From assembly GCF_000002425.4 (NCBI RefSeq), contig NC_037255.1, positions 4,567,477 through 4,631,476 of the forward strand: DNA of 64,000 nucleotides, in the 5' to 3' direction. The notes below the pieces were generated by a model, which saw only the letters and a list, made by a program, of their open reading frames with translations, searched no databases and was not told where the DNA came from. Position numbers and translations under genes: made by a program. Positions 23,003 through 35,046 of this stretch are shown here, piece by piece (the stretch's first letter is position 1; the number at the start of each line of letters is the position of its first letter). Source of the stretch: Physcomitrium patens (lineage: Eukaryota; Streptophyta; Bryopsida; Funariales; Funariaceae).

Positions 23003-24400
23003 GGGGCAACTGCCAGTTTTGCAAATTTTGTACAGTGAGATCAGAATGGGGTTCCACATTGGGGCCGCACAAGGTTGCGAACGGCGACGAGCGAATTTAG
23101 GCTAGAAACTAGACTTTCTCCGGAAATTACCGATCCCTTTGGGGATTTAGATTGCGGGTGCCGTGCGCACAGAACCTGGACAAGCTTGGTTCCGAGAACT
23201 GTGTGACGCACATTTGAGTGTACAAACCGAGTCCGATAATCGAAGTTGGCCAAAGACTGGCTGGATTGAAAACATGGCTTGAGTCGACAAATGTGGAACT
23301 GCTGTGGTGTCGGGAGGTGATTCCCGGAGTCTTGCGATGTGAAGAATGTGTGTGATTTGTGCTGTAGGCGCTGGATATGCTTCCTGTGAGCCGATTTTGG
23401 AAATCTTGCAAAATCCTAGTGATGTTGCAGTTTAGCTTCGGAATCGTGCGATCGGCGACCCCGACTTTACTCGGTTTGTGTCATGGTCTGAATTCTGTGC
23501 GCAACGAGGCTCTCGCTTCGTGTTGAGGATCTGGGAAGGGACGGGCGCGCTCGGTTACGCACAGCCAATCTGCTACACAAACAGGCAACAAGATGCTGCT
23601 CCCTGGTGGAAAGCATTTAATAATGTGAGGTTGCACGGCGAGGCACGATTGTGCTCCCCACTCTTGAATGATTTGGTTAGGCGTGGTTGTATTTTGTGGG
23701 AAAGATTGTAACTTTAGTCACAGCTGGCAAATTGAGTTTTAGGATGGAGGTTTATGTCAAGTGGAGATGAAGTTTCCCTTGTAATTTTGTGCGTGGAGGT
23801 TGCTCACATTTTAGAAACCAACGAGTCGCATTTTGATGGAACTGTCTTGGAGGAGTTTTTGGGGTTTGAAATACATTTCTTGTTGGAACTGTGTCACGTA
23901 CAGTCAAGAATAGGTTTCTGTTTTGGCCAATGGAACAACATGTTAAAAGATCTACGATGATACCAGCGACGTCTCCAATCAAACCCAGCAAGTGGTACGT
24001 GGAAAGTTGCAAAACCCAGGAAATGGAGGAGCAGGAACTCGACCTCCCATCTCTTGACACGTACAGTGACTGCCAAAACTGAATATGAAATCAGTAACTC
24101 TACTATTAGCCATCCATGCTTTGTAATTTTTTGCAATAATAGCCAAATCAGTTGGTGATTCAAGTTCTATTTTAAGTAAATAATGTGGCTACCAAATTAC
24201 AAGTCCAGAAAGATGTTGACTAAAATGAATTACTTCTAAAACTCAATTTCGCTCACATTTGGATTACAATGACATAATGCAATCTGAGCTACAAATCTAA
24301 CATGCAAAAGTGGTTTTTTGAGTGTAATTGAGAGCATGGGCATGTTCTTGGCCTTCATACATATAATTGTATCTATTATCATTGCACATTACCTATGCAA
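23003..24400. other. Region downstream of the HMA gene
   Basis: Probably starts with the HMA 3' UTR. Composition stays gene-like until about 24100 and then turns AT-rich. Small frames (for example 23478-23711 plus, 23752-24060 minus) show no family features. No supportable gene. Confidence 0.4.
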
Positions 24401-24419
24401 ATTGAGCAAAATGGTTTCA

Positions 24420-25212
24420 TTGAGGTATCTCTCTATTATTGATAGGAAGTTAATAGAAGTGGCAGTTTTACAAAAGTTGAAGAGGGGTGAGAGTACTAGA
24501 AATGTTGTTAGAGACTTACATGTATTTCAAAATTGGGTTGCATAATTTTGTGAATAACATTTGATTGATTTGAGTGATATAAATCATAATTTTGGTGGCA
24601 AATCAAGAATGTGTAGTATACTTGATCAAAGAACTTGTGTGAGAGAAATCACTAGAGATGGCAAGAAAATTGCATATAAAGTTAGAAATTACTTGAAAAA
24701 AGAGCTTCATGTTGGTATAAGTAATAGTATTATGAAGAGAGTGTTATGTGAAGCATGTTTGAAATGCAAAGTGAAGCAGAACAAATCAAAGCGTACACTT
24801 TGTTAGATTAAGGAAAAATTAGAATTTTCTAAATATCATTGTCATTAAATTGATGGTGATTGAGATTGTGTAACATTCTCCAATAAAACAAAAGTCAATT
24901 GCTTTTGCTTTGATGGTTGCACTTGGTATTGGTTTTATGGTGGGCAAAGTATAAGTCTTAGAATGGTATAACAAATACTCAAGTTTCAAGAGTGAAGAGT
25001 GATGATATGGAGTTGCATGATTCCAAATGGCCTTGATATGATGTGTTGGATTGAGACCAGAATGAATGTTAATAATTAATATAGATTCTAATATTTATAC
25101 AAAATTTAAGATCAATTGAAGAATTCAAAAGCAAGTTATTGATGTTAGAAGATTCTAAATGCTTTGGATGATGATAATAAGATTTTCAAATAGTTGCATT
25201 GGTAAGGATTAT
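24420..25212 (+). pseudogene. Tc1/mariner-type transposase relic
   Basis: N-terminal helix-turn-helix at 24420-24545 (LKRGESTRNVVRDLHV, like the first HTH of Tc1 transposases). From 24561 one frame runs to about 25070 and keeps Tc1 landmarks: the second HTH (RTCVREITRDGKK to ISNSIMKRVL), the region of the first catalytic Asp (VTFSNKTKVN for the usual SDE.KFN, acidic residues lost), FDGCTWYW, then VMIWSCMIPNGL and MCWIETRMN. At least six in-frame stops break it; one TGA stands where the family has Trp. A solo LTR of family B (25213-25790) cuts it before the end of the DDE domain. No terminal inverted repeats were found. Inactive, old copy. Confidence 0.65.
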
Positions 25213-25790
25213 TGTAACAAGATATAGATAAGATATTTATATTGTTGATACATAGAGATAGATAGTTGGAACCATAATGGAGAACTTATAGAAATTTTTA
25301 GAATTGGAGTTAGGTTAGTAGATTATATAAGATCCACCATAGAACATTCTTGAAAGAACTTAGAGCAATTGTCTAGGTAGGGCCTATCATGGAACATTTT
25401 AAAAAAGGCTTAGGGTGGTTATTTAGGTATGACTTACTATGGAACCTTCTAAAAAAATTTAAGGTGGTTATCTAAGTGTAGTCCATTATTAAGAACATTC
25501 TAAAAAGTTTCAAGATGATTGGACAAAGTATAAATAGGACTAGCTACGACCTTTTGGGCATCTATTCAAGTATGGCTTTAAACCTTTTTTCTTAATAAAG
25601 TTTAATATTACATCTTCCTATTTAGTTCTATTTCGTTTTATTTTTGTTTACTCAGTTTTATTTTTTGTATTCTATTTTTTTTTTAGTTTTGTTTAATTTT
25701 TTTTTAGTCCATTTTTTCCTACTTTGTGATGAGGTTTTATGTTTTTGTAGATTAGAAAGGTCATAAATTCTTGAGATAGACTGGTATTGT
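25213..25790 (+). mobile_element. Solo LTR, family B/C
   Basis: Matches 29238-29834 over its whole length ('taagatattt.tatt', 'atagttggaaccat', repeated 'aaccttctaaaaa' blocks, 'ctactttgtgatgaggtttt', 'cttgagatag'). The direct 5-bp flank ATTAT occurs at 25208-25212 and 25791-25795, as expected for a target-site duplication. It starts TGTAAC; the 3' terminus has decayed. Inserted into the Tc1/mariner relic. Confidence 0.7.
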
Positions 25791-25929
25791 ATTATGTGAA
25801 GTCTTACTAAAGAATGCATTGAATACCTAATTGTAGAAGGTAAAATAAAAATTGCAACAACAAAATCCTAATTCAAATAGAATACTATTTAAACCATAAC
25901 AATGCTAAGTAAGCATTAATCAAATTCAA
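25791..25929. other. Short AT-rich spacer
   Basis: Follows the solo LTR. The segment 25806-25850 resembles, in inverted orientation, 30140-30180 at the left end of element C. Origin unclear. Confidence 0.3.
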
Positions 25930-26335
25930 AAGAAATCTTAAAGACATTACAAAAAAAATAATAAGAAATCTTAAAGGACTTCAAAAAAAATCTACAATAA
26001 ATCTTAAAAGAATCTTTGAGAAATCCTAAAGAAATATTAGAATAAGTATAAATACATCTTAAATAAATCTCAATGAAGTCTAAATATAATTTTAGTTGAA
26101 ATCCTAATAGAATTTAATCGAATTCTAAGTCAAATCTAAAATCCTAATTCTTAAGAAAATCTTAAATCCTAAATCCTAAAAAAATCCTAAACCAAATCCC
26201 AAATCCTTGTCCAATCCTAAATCCTAACCAAATCTTAATCAAATCCCAAATCCTAATCCAACCCTAATTTTAAACAAAATCCTAATCAAAATCTAATCAA
26301 CTCAATCTAACTCTAATACAATTTTGAACTTCAAT
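25930..26335. repeat. Degenerate AAATCCTAA-rich repeat
   Basis: About 400 bp dominated by variants of AAATCCTAA/AAATCTTAA/CAAATCC, one strand strongly A/C-rich. Densest at 26125-26290. It superficially resembles the plant telomere repeat CCCTAAA but the unit is not regular. Probably an expanded simple repeat. Confidence 0.7.
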
Positions 26336-27350
26336 ATTTATTGATTAAACCATTGATCTTACTTAAAATTAAAGAATCTTCTGAAAAACTAAGTTAACAA
26401 TAAGCACACAAAATATTAAGGTAATTATATTTACTAAATAGAAGAAAAATCCTAAAATCCGCTCAAGTGTTGGTTGGTCTTCTATTCCAATCTGAATGTT
26501 GAACTTCTAGTACCAATATCTTCTTTTCAAAATATTCATTTTTTTTTCAAATTTCACATATGTCTAGAAAATCAAGTCTAATATCTTTATACATAAATTT
26601 CACTCTATTCTAACTAGTAGATTGTTAAAGTTCTTAAAAACCCTAACTACTCTTTAAGTCTAATTTTGGAGATTTCAACCTACTTGAAATTCAATAACCT
26701 TCAATTCAATTATTTGATCAAGCTCAAACTTACAACATACACTTTAGATATTTATTCACATAAGTTTTCAAAATTTGAATTATAGATCTACTACCAAGCT
26801 CACAAAATTTTCTAAAATGTAATATCTTTTGTATTTTATAAATTCCAGAATCATCCAAATAACTATGATTTTGCAAAGCTCTTATAAAGTCATTACATAC
26901 TCACATCACTTAAAATCAATGTTTAAAAAAATCTTATTAAGTCTGCTCTCAAATTCCACACTTTAATGTATCAAAGAATCTTGGAGTTGCCATAGGTGCT
27001 CAGTTTTGTACCTTGGAATCTAATTTCAACCTAGGTTAAGAACTAGTCCCCTTTGAGTATCATTTTTGAATTAATTTTTGCTAAAATTAACTCTTGAATT
27101 CTTCCTTCATATGCTCATATCTTTTATTTTTCTAATCTACCTTGCTTTGTCTTATTTATGGCCTTACAAAGTAAATAGAAGCTTACTTTACAAAAAAGTG
27201 GCATTTATATCTTTAATTTTACTTTCTTTTAGACTATTGTCTATTTTCTAAGATGATTTTATATAATATTTGAAGTAAGATCTTCTATAATATCATCATT
27301 TCTTCACCCTTTTCATCTATTAGTCATGTTATATTACAACATTGATCTTA
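26336..27350. other. AT-rich DNA, possible decayed LTR at right end
   Basis: No gene seen. The last tens of bases ('attgatcttatttca', ending 27355) match the 3' end of the B LTR and lead straight into a primer-binding site, so a heavily decayed 5' LTR of element B probably occupies part of this stretch. Confidence 0.4.
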
Positions 27351-27355
27351 TTTCA

Positions 27356-27677
27356 TTGATATCAGAGCAAGTATTAGACTGTTCTTTGGTAATGTGTTAA
27401 TAGCTATTATTTAGTTTGAGGCCAGTTGTTGTGGTCACAGTGAATATTATATTGAGGCTACCACAAGCTACTCTTAAAAAGTCAATCAAAAGGTGAGAAG
27501 GTATTACAATAGTAGAGTCCAGCAAGGAAATTAAAGCATGAGAGATATGATAGAGTAATTCTAGATAGAGGCTCAAATACATGATCTATTAAATGAGATT
27601 GCTACTTTGCAAGAGCAAATAGAAGTGTCTAAGATAAGGGAGTTGACTTCTACTAGGCTGAAATTGAGTAAAACTAG
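27356..27677 (+). pseudogene. Element B: primer-binding site and start of gag
   Basis: TTGATATCAGAGCA (27356-27369) differs at one position from the usual initiator-Met tRNA primer-binding site TGGTATCAGAGC and directly follows an LTR-like end. The sequence after it matches, position by position, the leader and gag start of element C (minus strand, about 50330-50000), including 'gaggccagttgttgtggtca' and a coiled segment around 'ttgacttctactagg'. Broken by stops and cut at 27678 by repeat G. Confidence 0.6.
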
Positions 27678-28855
27678 TATGAATTATTAAATTGATTCAC
27701 TAGTTGTTTTAGGATAAAAAGATGCATTTAGAATGCTTAGAACTACAATATATGGTGAATAGTATAGAAATCTTTAGACCAATAGAAAATTAAAATGTTA
27801 ATTGTAGAATTAGAGTCTTAATAAGTCTTATAAGTAATTATTTTAGTTGGTTTAGTATTTTTTTATATATTTTTGAATATTGAAGGATATTTATTAAGAT
27901 CAATATTTATATTGACCTTCTATCTATACTTATTACTTATAAAAAAAATTATAAATGTTAGTGAGTAACTAGAAAAAGCACAAGAAAGAATCTCATGTCT
28001 TTTTAATTACTTATGTTGAAAGTAGGATTTATAGTAGATATAAATTGATTTTATTATTATTAATAATCATCAAGGCAGGAAAGTATAGCTTCAAAATGAT
28101 TTTAATATTTTAGAAATATTATAGGAATTTTTAGAATTTATTTAGAATTTATTGAAGAATTTTTAGAGCAATTTTAAAGATTTTGATGAAAATGAATTTT
28201 ACTACTTTGGAAGTCATTATGAAAAAATCGAGTAAGATTTGAAGGCCACATAAGGTTCTCAGTCTAATTGGATGTTTTAAAACATTGTAGTGAAGTCAAA
28301 AATGCAAAATTATTGATTTTACTAGTAGAAAATAGAAAGACCAGCAACTAAAGTAGTTCTTGTAAGAAGGGAGGTGCATAAGTTCCATATGGGTTGTAGC
28401 ACCTTGAAGGTAGTTAGGAAGATAAGACTAAGGCCTCGTGGCCTGTCTTGGAGACTTATACACACTACTTATGAATCTTGGTGAGGCTCGAACTCTTTAT
28501 CTCTCAAGCAAGCTATCTTAAAAGAAAAAATTATTTATTTAACTTTTCATTTATTTACTTGTTATTTTTGAACCTTTATAACTTATTCATAGTAATTTAG
28601 ATTTATATATTTCTTATACCATTGAAAAGATAAAAAAATAACTTTTTAAAAATATATTTTTTACTTTTATTTATTTTTTAATTAATGAATAGATTGTGAC
28701 TAGTTTTGTACCATACAAATGTTTGATTGCACTTATTTTTGTGTTTTGCTTCTTTTTTTTCTTGTTCTTACTACTTCTACTTCATACCACCAATTATGAG
28801 CAACTATTAATTGAAGCCATCTTATAATTGGATTGAGGAGTGAATTTTACTCTCA
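27678..28855 (+). repeat. Dispersed repeat family G (LTR-like)
   Basis: About 1.18 kb, aligning almost end to end with 53407-54570 and in its 3' half with 10555-11094. Landmarks: 'gttgttttaggataaaaa', 'aggatttatag', 'gatttgaaggcca', 'catatgggttgtagcacc', 'taaggcctcgtgg', 'cttggtgaggctcgaac'. The length and a start like TATGAA/TGTGAA with an end TCTCA suggest an LTR, but no protein-coding sequence goes with it. On the complementary strand it carries GGTTCGAGCC-like sequence resembling a tRNA B box. It sits inside element B. Confidence 0.65.
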
Positions 28856-28869
28856 TAGAACTTTTTGTA

Positions 28870-29237
28870 GTGATTTCTAATGTTGCATACCGCCTTGAGC
28901 TTCCACCACATATTTAGGTCTATTCAATCTTCCATAGTTTTCAATTGAAGGAATTTAATATCAAGCCAAAGTACTTTCCTAATTGATACCAACTATCACC
29001 ACTACCATTTGTAGTTAATGACCAACAAGAGTATGAAGTGGACAACAAATTAGAGCATTGCTACTTTTGCTATGCAATGGACATGCATAACTTCAATATA
29101 AAGTGCTTTGAAAAGATTATCCTATCTATGATTCAACATGAGAATCTATACAAAACCTCATCCATTGGCAAGAGACAATTTGGAGATACCATTGGAAGCA
29201 AAACAAGGACGTTTTGCATTAGTAGAGGAGAATTAAC
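28870..29237 (+). pseudogene. Element B: end of integrase and chromodomain-like tail
   Basis: Plus-strand translation resembles the Ty3/gypsy integrase C-terminus: 'NVAYRLELPPHI' followed by an FHVSLLKKF-like stretch, then from 29030 VDNKLEHCYFCYAMDM, which fits a decayed chromodomain region. It ends with a purine-rich tract (agtagaggagaatt, 29220-29235) adjoining the 3' LTR, as a polypurine tract should. RT and most of integrase are missing, so B is an internally deleted relic. Confidence 0.55.
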
Positions 29238-29605
29238 TGTAATGGAGTATAGCTAAGATATTTGTATTATTCATACATAGACATAGATAGTTGGAACCAT
29301 ATTGGAAAACCTATAGAAGTTTCTAGAATTGCGGCTAGATTAGTAGAGTATATAGAATCTACCATTGAATATTCTAGAAAGAACTTAGAACAATTATCTA
29401 AGTGCGATCTATCATGAAATATTCTAGAAAAGATTTAAGATGGTTATTTAGGTAGAGTCTTTACTAGAACCTTCTAAAAAGAGTTGAAGGTAGTTATCTA
29501 AGTAAGGTCCATCATTATGAATACTCTAGAAAGTTCCAAGATTGTTAAAAAAAATATAAATAGGATTAGTTAAGGCCTTTTAGACCGCTGGTCAAGTATG
29601 ACATT

Positions 29606-29636
<31 letters not shown>

Positions 29637-29834
29637 AGTAAAGTTTGGTTTTACATCTTACTATTCAATTTTATTCTATTTTATTTCTATTTACTTAGTT
29701 TTATCTTTTGTATCCTATTTTGCTTAGTTCTATTCAATTTTATTCTAATCCATTTTGTCCTACTTTGTGATGAGGTTTTATGTTGCTATAGATTAGAAGG
29801 GTCTTAAACTCTTGAGATAGATTGGTCTTATTTC
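29238..29834 (+). repeat. 3' LTR of element B
   Basis: Starts TGTAATGG and ends TTATTTCA, about 597 bp. Homologous to the solo LTR 25213-25790 and to the minus-strand LTR 50341-50774. Contains a 28-nt T-run at 29609-29636. Confidence 0.75.
29609..29636. repeat. Poly-T run (28 nt)
   Basis: Uninterrupted T-run inside the B LTR; the sister LTR has only a short mixed T tract at the same place, so it is a recent expansion. Confidence 0.9.
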
Positions 29835-29988
29835 AGTTATTATGTGACAATATAATAATTAGATTTGATAAATTTGTGCCAATAAAAATCATTTTGGTAA
29901 TTAGTAGTGGCATCATAAGAAAATTAAGATAAAAAGAAATGCTTAGAAAAGCTTTAGGCTTCAAAAATACTATGAAAAGGAATTCAAT

Positions 29989-30027
<39 letters not shown>

Positions 30028-30139
30028 GGATATGGAATTGTATATATTATATTATTTGATTTGCTATTGATTTCATCATATCTTGTAAGCATTTATTATT
30101 ATATGAAAAAATTTAAATTATATATATTTTATAGCAGTA
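29835..30139. other. AT-rich junction between elements B and C
   Basis: About 300 bp, including a 31-nt T-run at 29991-30021. No coding signal. The 3' LTR of C would be expected here but is not recognisable. Confidence 0.4.
29991..30021. repeat. Poly-T run (31 nt)
   Basis: Uninterrupted T-run just left of element C. No gene or LINE/SINE-like body abuts it, so it is not clearly a retroposon tail. Confidence 0.9.
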
Positions 30140-30488
30140 CTTACTTACCTTCTACAATTAGGTGCTTAATACATTTTCAAGCAAAAATACATGTAATATG
30201 AAATTCTCTATTTATCCATCTATTTCAGAATAAAAGGCCATAGACATGGCAAATTGTATATCTAGTAGCTTAAATAAATTTTGTCAAAAACTCTCATGAA
30301 GTACAAATCTTGATTTAAAACAATAATATGAGGAAATCCATGGTGATCAAAGTCAATGTTGAAGAAGACCCATGAAAGTATCCAAGCATCAATATTCAAG
30401 CATATTGGAGCCAAATGAAGTTGCTTCAAGAGATGATCTATGAAGATAGCAATTGTGGTGTGATTGTGAGCATCTATGGCAAATATAT
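30140..30488 (-). pseudogene. Element C: integrase, catalytic core remnant
   Basis: Minus-strand translation follows the Ty3/gypsy integrase core around the second catalytic Asp and the following YHPQTDGQ-like motif: HGFPHIIVSNQDLYF then WPFILKQMDKQ. Several stops. It is separated from the rest of C pol by the family E solo LTR (30489-31737). Confidence 0.55.
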
Positions 30489-31737
30489 TGTTGGGATAGA
30501 GAGAATTTGCATTAAGAAAGCAATGGACTTTTAATTTTTATTAATTACTTAACCAAGTCTAAAGATAAAAATAACACTAAGTTTATATATAAACTTATTT
30601 TTTTAGAGACAATTACATCAATACATAAGCTTAAGTACCAAAGATCATCTAAAATGTGATAAAAATATTCTAAACCTTGTATATCCTTAAGGTAAAATTT
30701 TCTTGAACTTCAATAGCTTATATTTCATAATTAGACTATCTAAACAAATTAAAAATTTACATGAAGTATTGATGTACTTTTAACAACTATCACAATAAAT
30801 TTCAATTACAAATTCATTATAGATCTTAAAATATTGCCAAAATTCTAATAGTAGCTTCAAACCCTTGCTTCCATATACCTATGTGCAATTTTTTTCATAT
30901 CTCACAAATTAAGTATTTAAATATTATAAATTTTTCATATTTCGCTTTTTAATTTAATATTCTATAATTTAAAAAATTTTGAGAAAAAAATTCGTCACAA
31001 AACTGAAGATTTGGGTCCGACCATTACTATCAATAAAAAGATTGACTTACTACCTTTGAATTACATGGGCTATCTTCAATGCTCTATAATTCCTTCATAC
31101 AAATTCCAAATGTAATAATTTTTTTTACAAAAGATGTAGGTTTTAAAATCACCCTTGTAATTGCACCTTTTTAATTTTCAAAAGCTATTGTAAAACTTCT
31201 ATATCTTCAAAAGAACAATAATATGTCTTAAAAAATACCTTAATTTCAAACGTCTTAAATTTTATTACTCTAATTTCAAATTTTCTACATTTTTTACACA
31301 AATTATATTTGAAATCTTAAATATTATGATTTTTTATTCTAATTCTTAAATGCTCCTTCTAAAGTTGCCAAAATCCTTATTATGGTCACAAACAACCTCC
31401 TGAGAACCTATTCATCATGGCTTTTGATTAATAAGAATGAAGATCCTCATTCCTTACTTTTATCCATCCATAACCTACTCTCATCCCTAAAAATAAGCTT
31501 CTTAGAGTTTTGGATTTTTAATTTTGAGCCTCAATATTTTCTTTAAATTTTATATTAAATATCTAAATTTTATATAATTTAAATATTATAATAAAAATAG
31601 GTAAATTTTAAAATAATTTTTCTTATATCAATTCTCATTAAATTAATCTACTAACCACTCTAATATATATCAAAAATTATAAATATATTATATATTTTAG
31701 TTAATTTTTATATATAATAAATAATTATAATATGACA
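30489..31737 (-). mobile_element. Solo LTR, family E (minus)
   Basis: About 1249 bp. On the minus strand it starts TGTCATATTATAA at 31737 and ends CCCAACA at 30489. It aligns with the E copies at 57347-58637 and 60640-61942 ('attagagtggttagtagatta', 'ggaggttgtttgtgacc', 'tatatataaacttag', 'attctctctatccc'). Flanks ATAT (30485-30488) and ATGT (31738-31741) are a possible imperfect 4-bp duplication. Inserted in C integrase. Confidence 0.7.
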
Positions 31738-34070
31738 ATGTAATGAGATCTATGGTCACTTACTCTTAATTTATCATAGGTAGTGGAATTGGCTACAATA
31801 GCTCAAGAGATGCTACATTGTGTGCTTTTTTAAATTATTATTATTTATAGAAGTGTATAATAGCTCAAACATCATGATTTAAATTTGCCGACAATCATAT
31901 CCTTGAAATTTGTTCTGAATCTTTTCATGCCTTAGATGTTCAAATATTAGAATATCATGTCCTTTTTGAAATATGTGCATAAAAAATATAACATCATCAG
32001 GTATATAAATTTTTCTTCTTGAAATAGAACAAGATATCATTGAGATGATATTCTTAAACTATACATTATTTACTTTCAGTCAATCAATAACCATCTTAAA
32101 ATAAATATTTTAATACATAGCTTTATTCTATTCCATTTTACTAGTTAGATTTGAAATAATACTACTAATAATAGTAACTTTTTTTTATCTTCTTATTTGA
32201 GCTTCAACTCTAGTCTTTGTAATAAGACATCCGATACAATGTATTCTCACTCTTGCTTCTATTCAATCTATATGTAAAAAAACTAAAATTATTCTTCTTA
32301 AAAATAATGTTGTGATTTCATATTTTTCAAATGCATATCATGTAGTAGGAATCAATAGTTAGTCCAAACAATCATTGGCTTTTCTAATAAATAATATCGT
32401 AATACTTTTGTGACTTGTACAATTGCTAATTCTTCTTGATCACATACAAAGTAATTGTGCTTTGCTCTTTTGGGCTTATGTGATTTATATACTATAAATT
32501 GAAGATTCCTACCAAAGTCTTGTTAGAAGACTATGCTAATAACAAAGTTAAAAGCATCAATGTCAAGTATACAAAGAAATTTGTGATTACATGGTTGTAA
32601 TATTAGAGCAATAATTAGTATAAATTTCAACTTATTGAAGGCTCTTTTGTACTCTTGTTTCCATTCAAATGGAGCATCTTTTTTTAATAGGCTTATAAAT
32701 GAGGCAACAATGTGTGTAATTTGTTGAATAAAACAACAATAGTATCCAACAAGATTTAAAAATGAGTAGACTTTAGAAGCATCTTTGGAGGTTGGTTATT
32801 CTTCCACCACTTTTATCTTATCCTATTCCATGTATATGCCATTGGAGGACATTATATGCCTCAAAAAGATGAATTTTGACTTCCAAAGTTTACACTTTGA
32901 TTGCTTGCAATAAAAGCAACTATCTCATAGTCAACATAATACTTTTCATAGATATTGTTCATGCTCCTCAAAATTTTTATTATAGATTAGGATATTATCG
33001 GTGAAAACAACTACATACTTATCCAAAAGGTATCAAAACAATTTGTTTATATGATCCATGAAGGAGGTTGGAGCATTGGTGAAGCCAAAAGATAAAACAA
33101 GCCATTCAAAATGTCTATAGTACATACAAAATGCCCTCTTTTTTATATCTTCTTTTGCAATGGATATTTGCCAATAGCCACTTCAAATGTCCAATTTATT
33201 ATTCATGGTTGTACCTCAAAGTTGGTCAAGAAGATCATCCATGCATGAAAGTAGATATGCATTCTTAATAGATTTCTTATTGAAGCCTTGATAGTTGAGA
33301 CAAAGCCAAAGTCCATTATCTTTTTTGAATGTAAAAAATATAAATGCTCTCTATCACAATGATCTTTCTAAAATGAGATTCTTTTCTAAAAATTTGTCCA
33401 ATATTTTTTATAACTCTTCAAATTCATTTGATGCTAGGTAATAAATTGGCCAACTTATAGGTTTAATTTCATATAATAGTTCCATTTGGAAGGAGGCACC
33501 TCAATCAAGAGATACGTCACTAGGTAAATTGGTTGGAAAGACATCGTAATATTTACTTATCAGATGATTTGTCCATTCTATCTTTTGATTGTCTTTTCTC
33601 TGATAAGGTAAGATTTAGAACCACCACATATACCTATTGCTTATGTTATATTTGCCTCTTTATAAAGGTCATTCCTACAAATAAGCCTTTAGTAGTACAT
33701 TGCTTTGCTACCTCACTTAATGTGGAGGCACAAAGAATCACCTTACATTCAAAGTCTTTGAAGAAGATTATCCTTATTAATCAATCAACTTGCTTATTTC
33801 TTATCTTTAATCATGACATATTAAAAATAACATCATATCTAAGATTTGTTACCTTGAACTTCTTTCTCAAGGTGTAAATGACACTCAATTTTAAGGATAC
33901 TTCTTTATATATTTCACTCAATACATTCTCTCAATCCTCTGCTAAGTATATACTCCCTTCTTTGATCACCTTGGTTTTAATCCTAAATCAATTCACAGTT
34001 CCAATTAAAATGTAATTTTTTTGTAGAGCTATAATCTATAAGCACTCAACATGGCCATTTTTTTAATCAA
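31738..34070 (-). pseudogene. Element C: RT, RNase H and integrase N-terminus
   Basis: Minus strand, right to left. RT starts near 33305 with LCLNYQGFNKKSIKNAY, then MDDLLDQL, FEWLVLSFGFTNAPTSF and the active site near 32991-33006, read as FTDNILIY (usual F/YxDD; second Asp replaced by Asn). Next come the connection region (FLRHIMSSNGI, YYCCFIQQI), RNase H (FLCILDIDAFNF, HNYFVCDQEELAIVQ), then integrase zinc-finger territory down to the E LTR. Many TAA/TAG/TGA stops. Gene order RT-RNase H-IN defines Ty3/gypsy. Upstream gag continues at 49154-50330 beyond element A. Confidence 0.7.
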
Positions 34071-34075
34071 TCGAT

Positions 34076-34636
34076 TGTCAAGGACAAGAACTCGATAAAA
34101 AAAAAATTCAGATAAGTAAGCCTTCACTCAAAGAAAAGTAACAAAATATAAATAAACAAGTATGTATATTGAAAGATAAACTGGAATGGCTATTGCCAAA
34201 AGACAAGAAAACTAGAGACCCTTGAAACTAGATTGGAAGCAAGAAAGGAGTTGACAAGAGTGAAGAGGGCTTCATTCTTGTCTCTATATATACTATCTAA
34301 CTAGGGGCTACGTGGCGACGTTCTATAGGACCTACAATATGTGTTGACTTTGTAGGATACATGCCTTGACTTATAAGGCAAGTTTTTCTACGTATGGGCC
34401 ACATAGTTAGCTTGAATTTCAAGCTAACAACATGTGTGGCACATGGCCAACTTATTGACCACGTTTCTAATCTAAATAGTCAATTAATGACACTTATGAA
34501 GTCAAAGCAGTGTCTATGAAGCTTCTAAGAAGCTTTCATATTAAATATTATAGAATTAACTTATTTTTACCTATTTTTACTTACTTCCACCTATTTGTAT
34601 ATGTAATCACTAGCTTATATGAGTATGTCCATGACA
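34076..34636 (-). repeat. 3' LTR of element A
   Basis: 561 bp, TGTCAAGGAC to GTCCATGACA as read on the plus strand (inverted termini). In the first 260 bp I counted about 19 differences from the LTR at 48593-49153 (about 7%), mostly transitions. A TATA-like 'ctatatatac' lies near the middle. Confidence 0.9.
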
Positions 34637-34652
34637 TCACCCCCCTTTCTAG
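34637..34652 (-). other. Polypurine tract of element A
   Basis: On the minus strand AGAAAGGGGGGTGA directly abuts the 3' LTR, the expected position for plus-strand priming. Confidence 0.75.
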
Positions 34653-35046
34653 GGACAAATTCCATGAGGAGCGGTCATCATATGTTGAGGAAATCTATGA
34701 TGCGACGAATTGTATTCGCCACATACTCTGATCTTTATTCTCTTCAAAGATGATTGATCGGGCCTCTCAATCATCGGTAGTGTCTCATATCAGCGCAAGA
34801 AGACCACCCAGTTATTTGATCATTATTGAGGCCTTCATAACTTCCTTCAAATAGAACATTTGGAATACCATCAGGAGTTGTTTCTACTTCTAACAAAATC
34901 ACTAAACATCGAGAGTCCCTTCCCAAATCATGATACCAAACGCATTGTATCTCGCCATCTATTTGAGGAAGAACATGTCGTTCTTGAAGATCTTCATCTA
35001 GATTGCATCATCTTGAAGGTTGTGACAATCGTAATGTCTCATCCGG
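34653..35046 (-). pseudogene. Element A: 3' coding tail beyond element D
   Basis: Continuation of element A between D and the A polypurine tract. Minus-strand translation contains fragments such as TPDGIPNVLFEGSYEGL, but no domain is recognised. It follows the chromodomain and is probably the C-terminal or untranslated tail. Confidence 0.45.

Noticed and set aside
22203-23072. Several overlapping minus-strand frames opposite the HMA gene
   Set aside because: They are antisense shadows of the GC-rich HMA coding sequence.
25930-26335. CRISPR-like array
   Set aside because: The units are short, irregular and contiguous without unique spacers, and the DNA is a plant nuclear genome.
29609-30021. 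Poly-T runs as tails of minus-strand LINE/SINE insertions
   Set aside because: The first lies inside a B LTR as a simple expansion. The second has no retroposon body or target duplication beside it.
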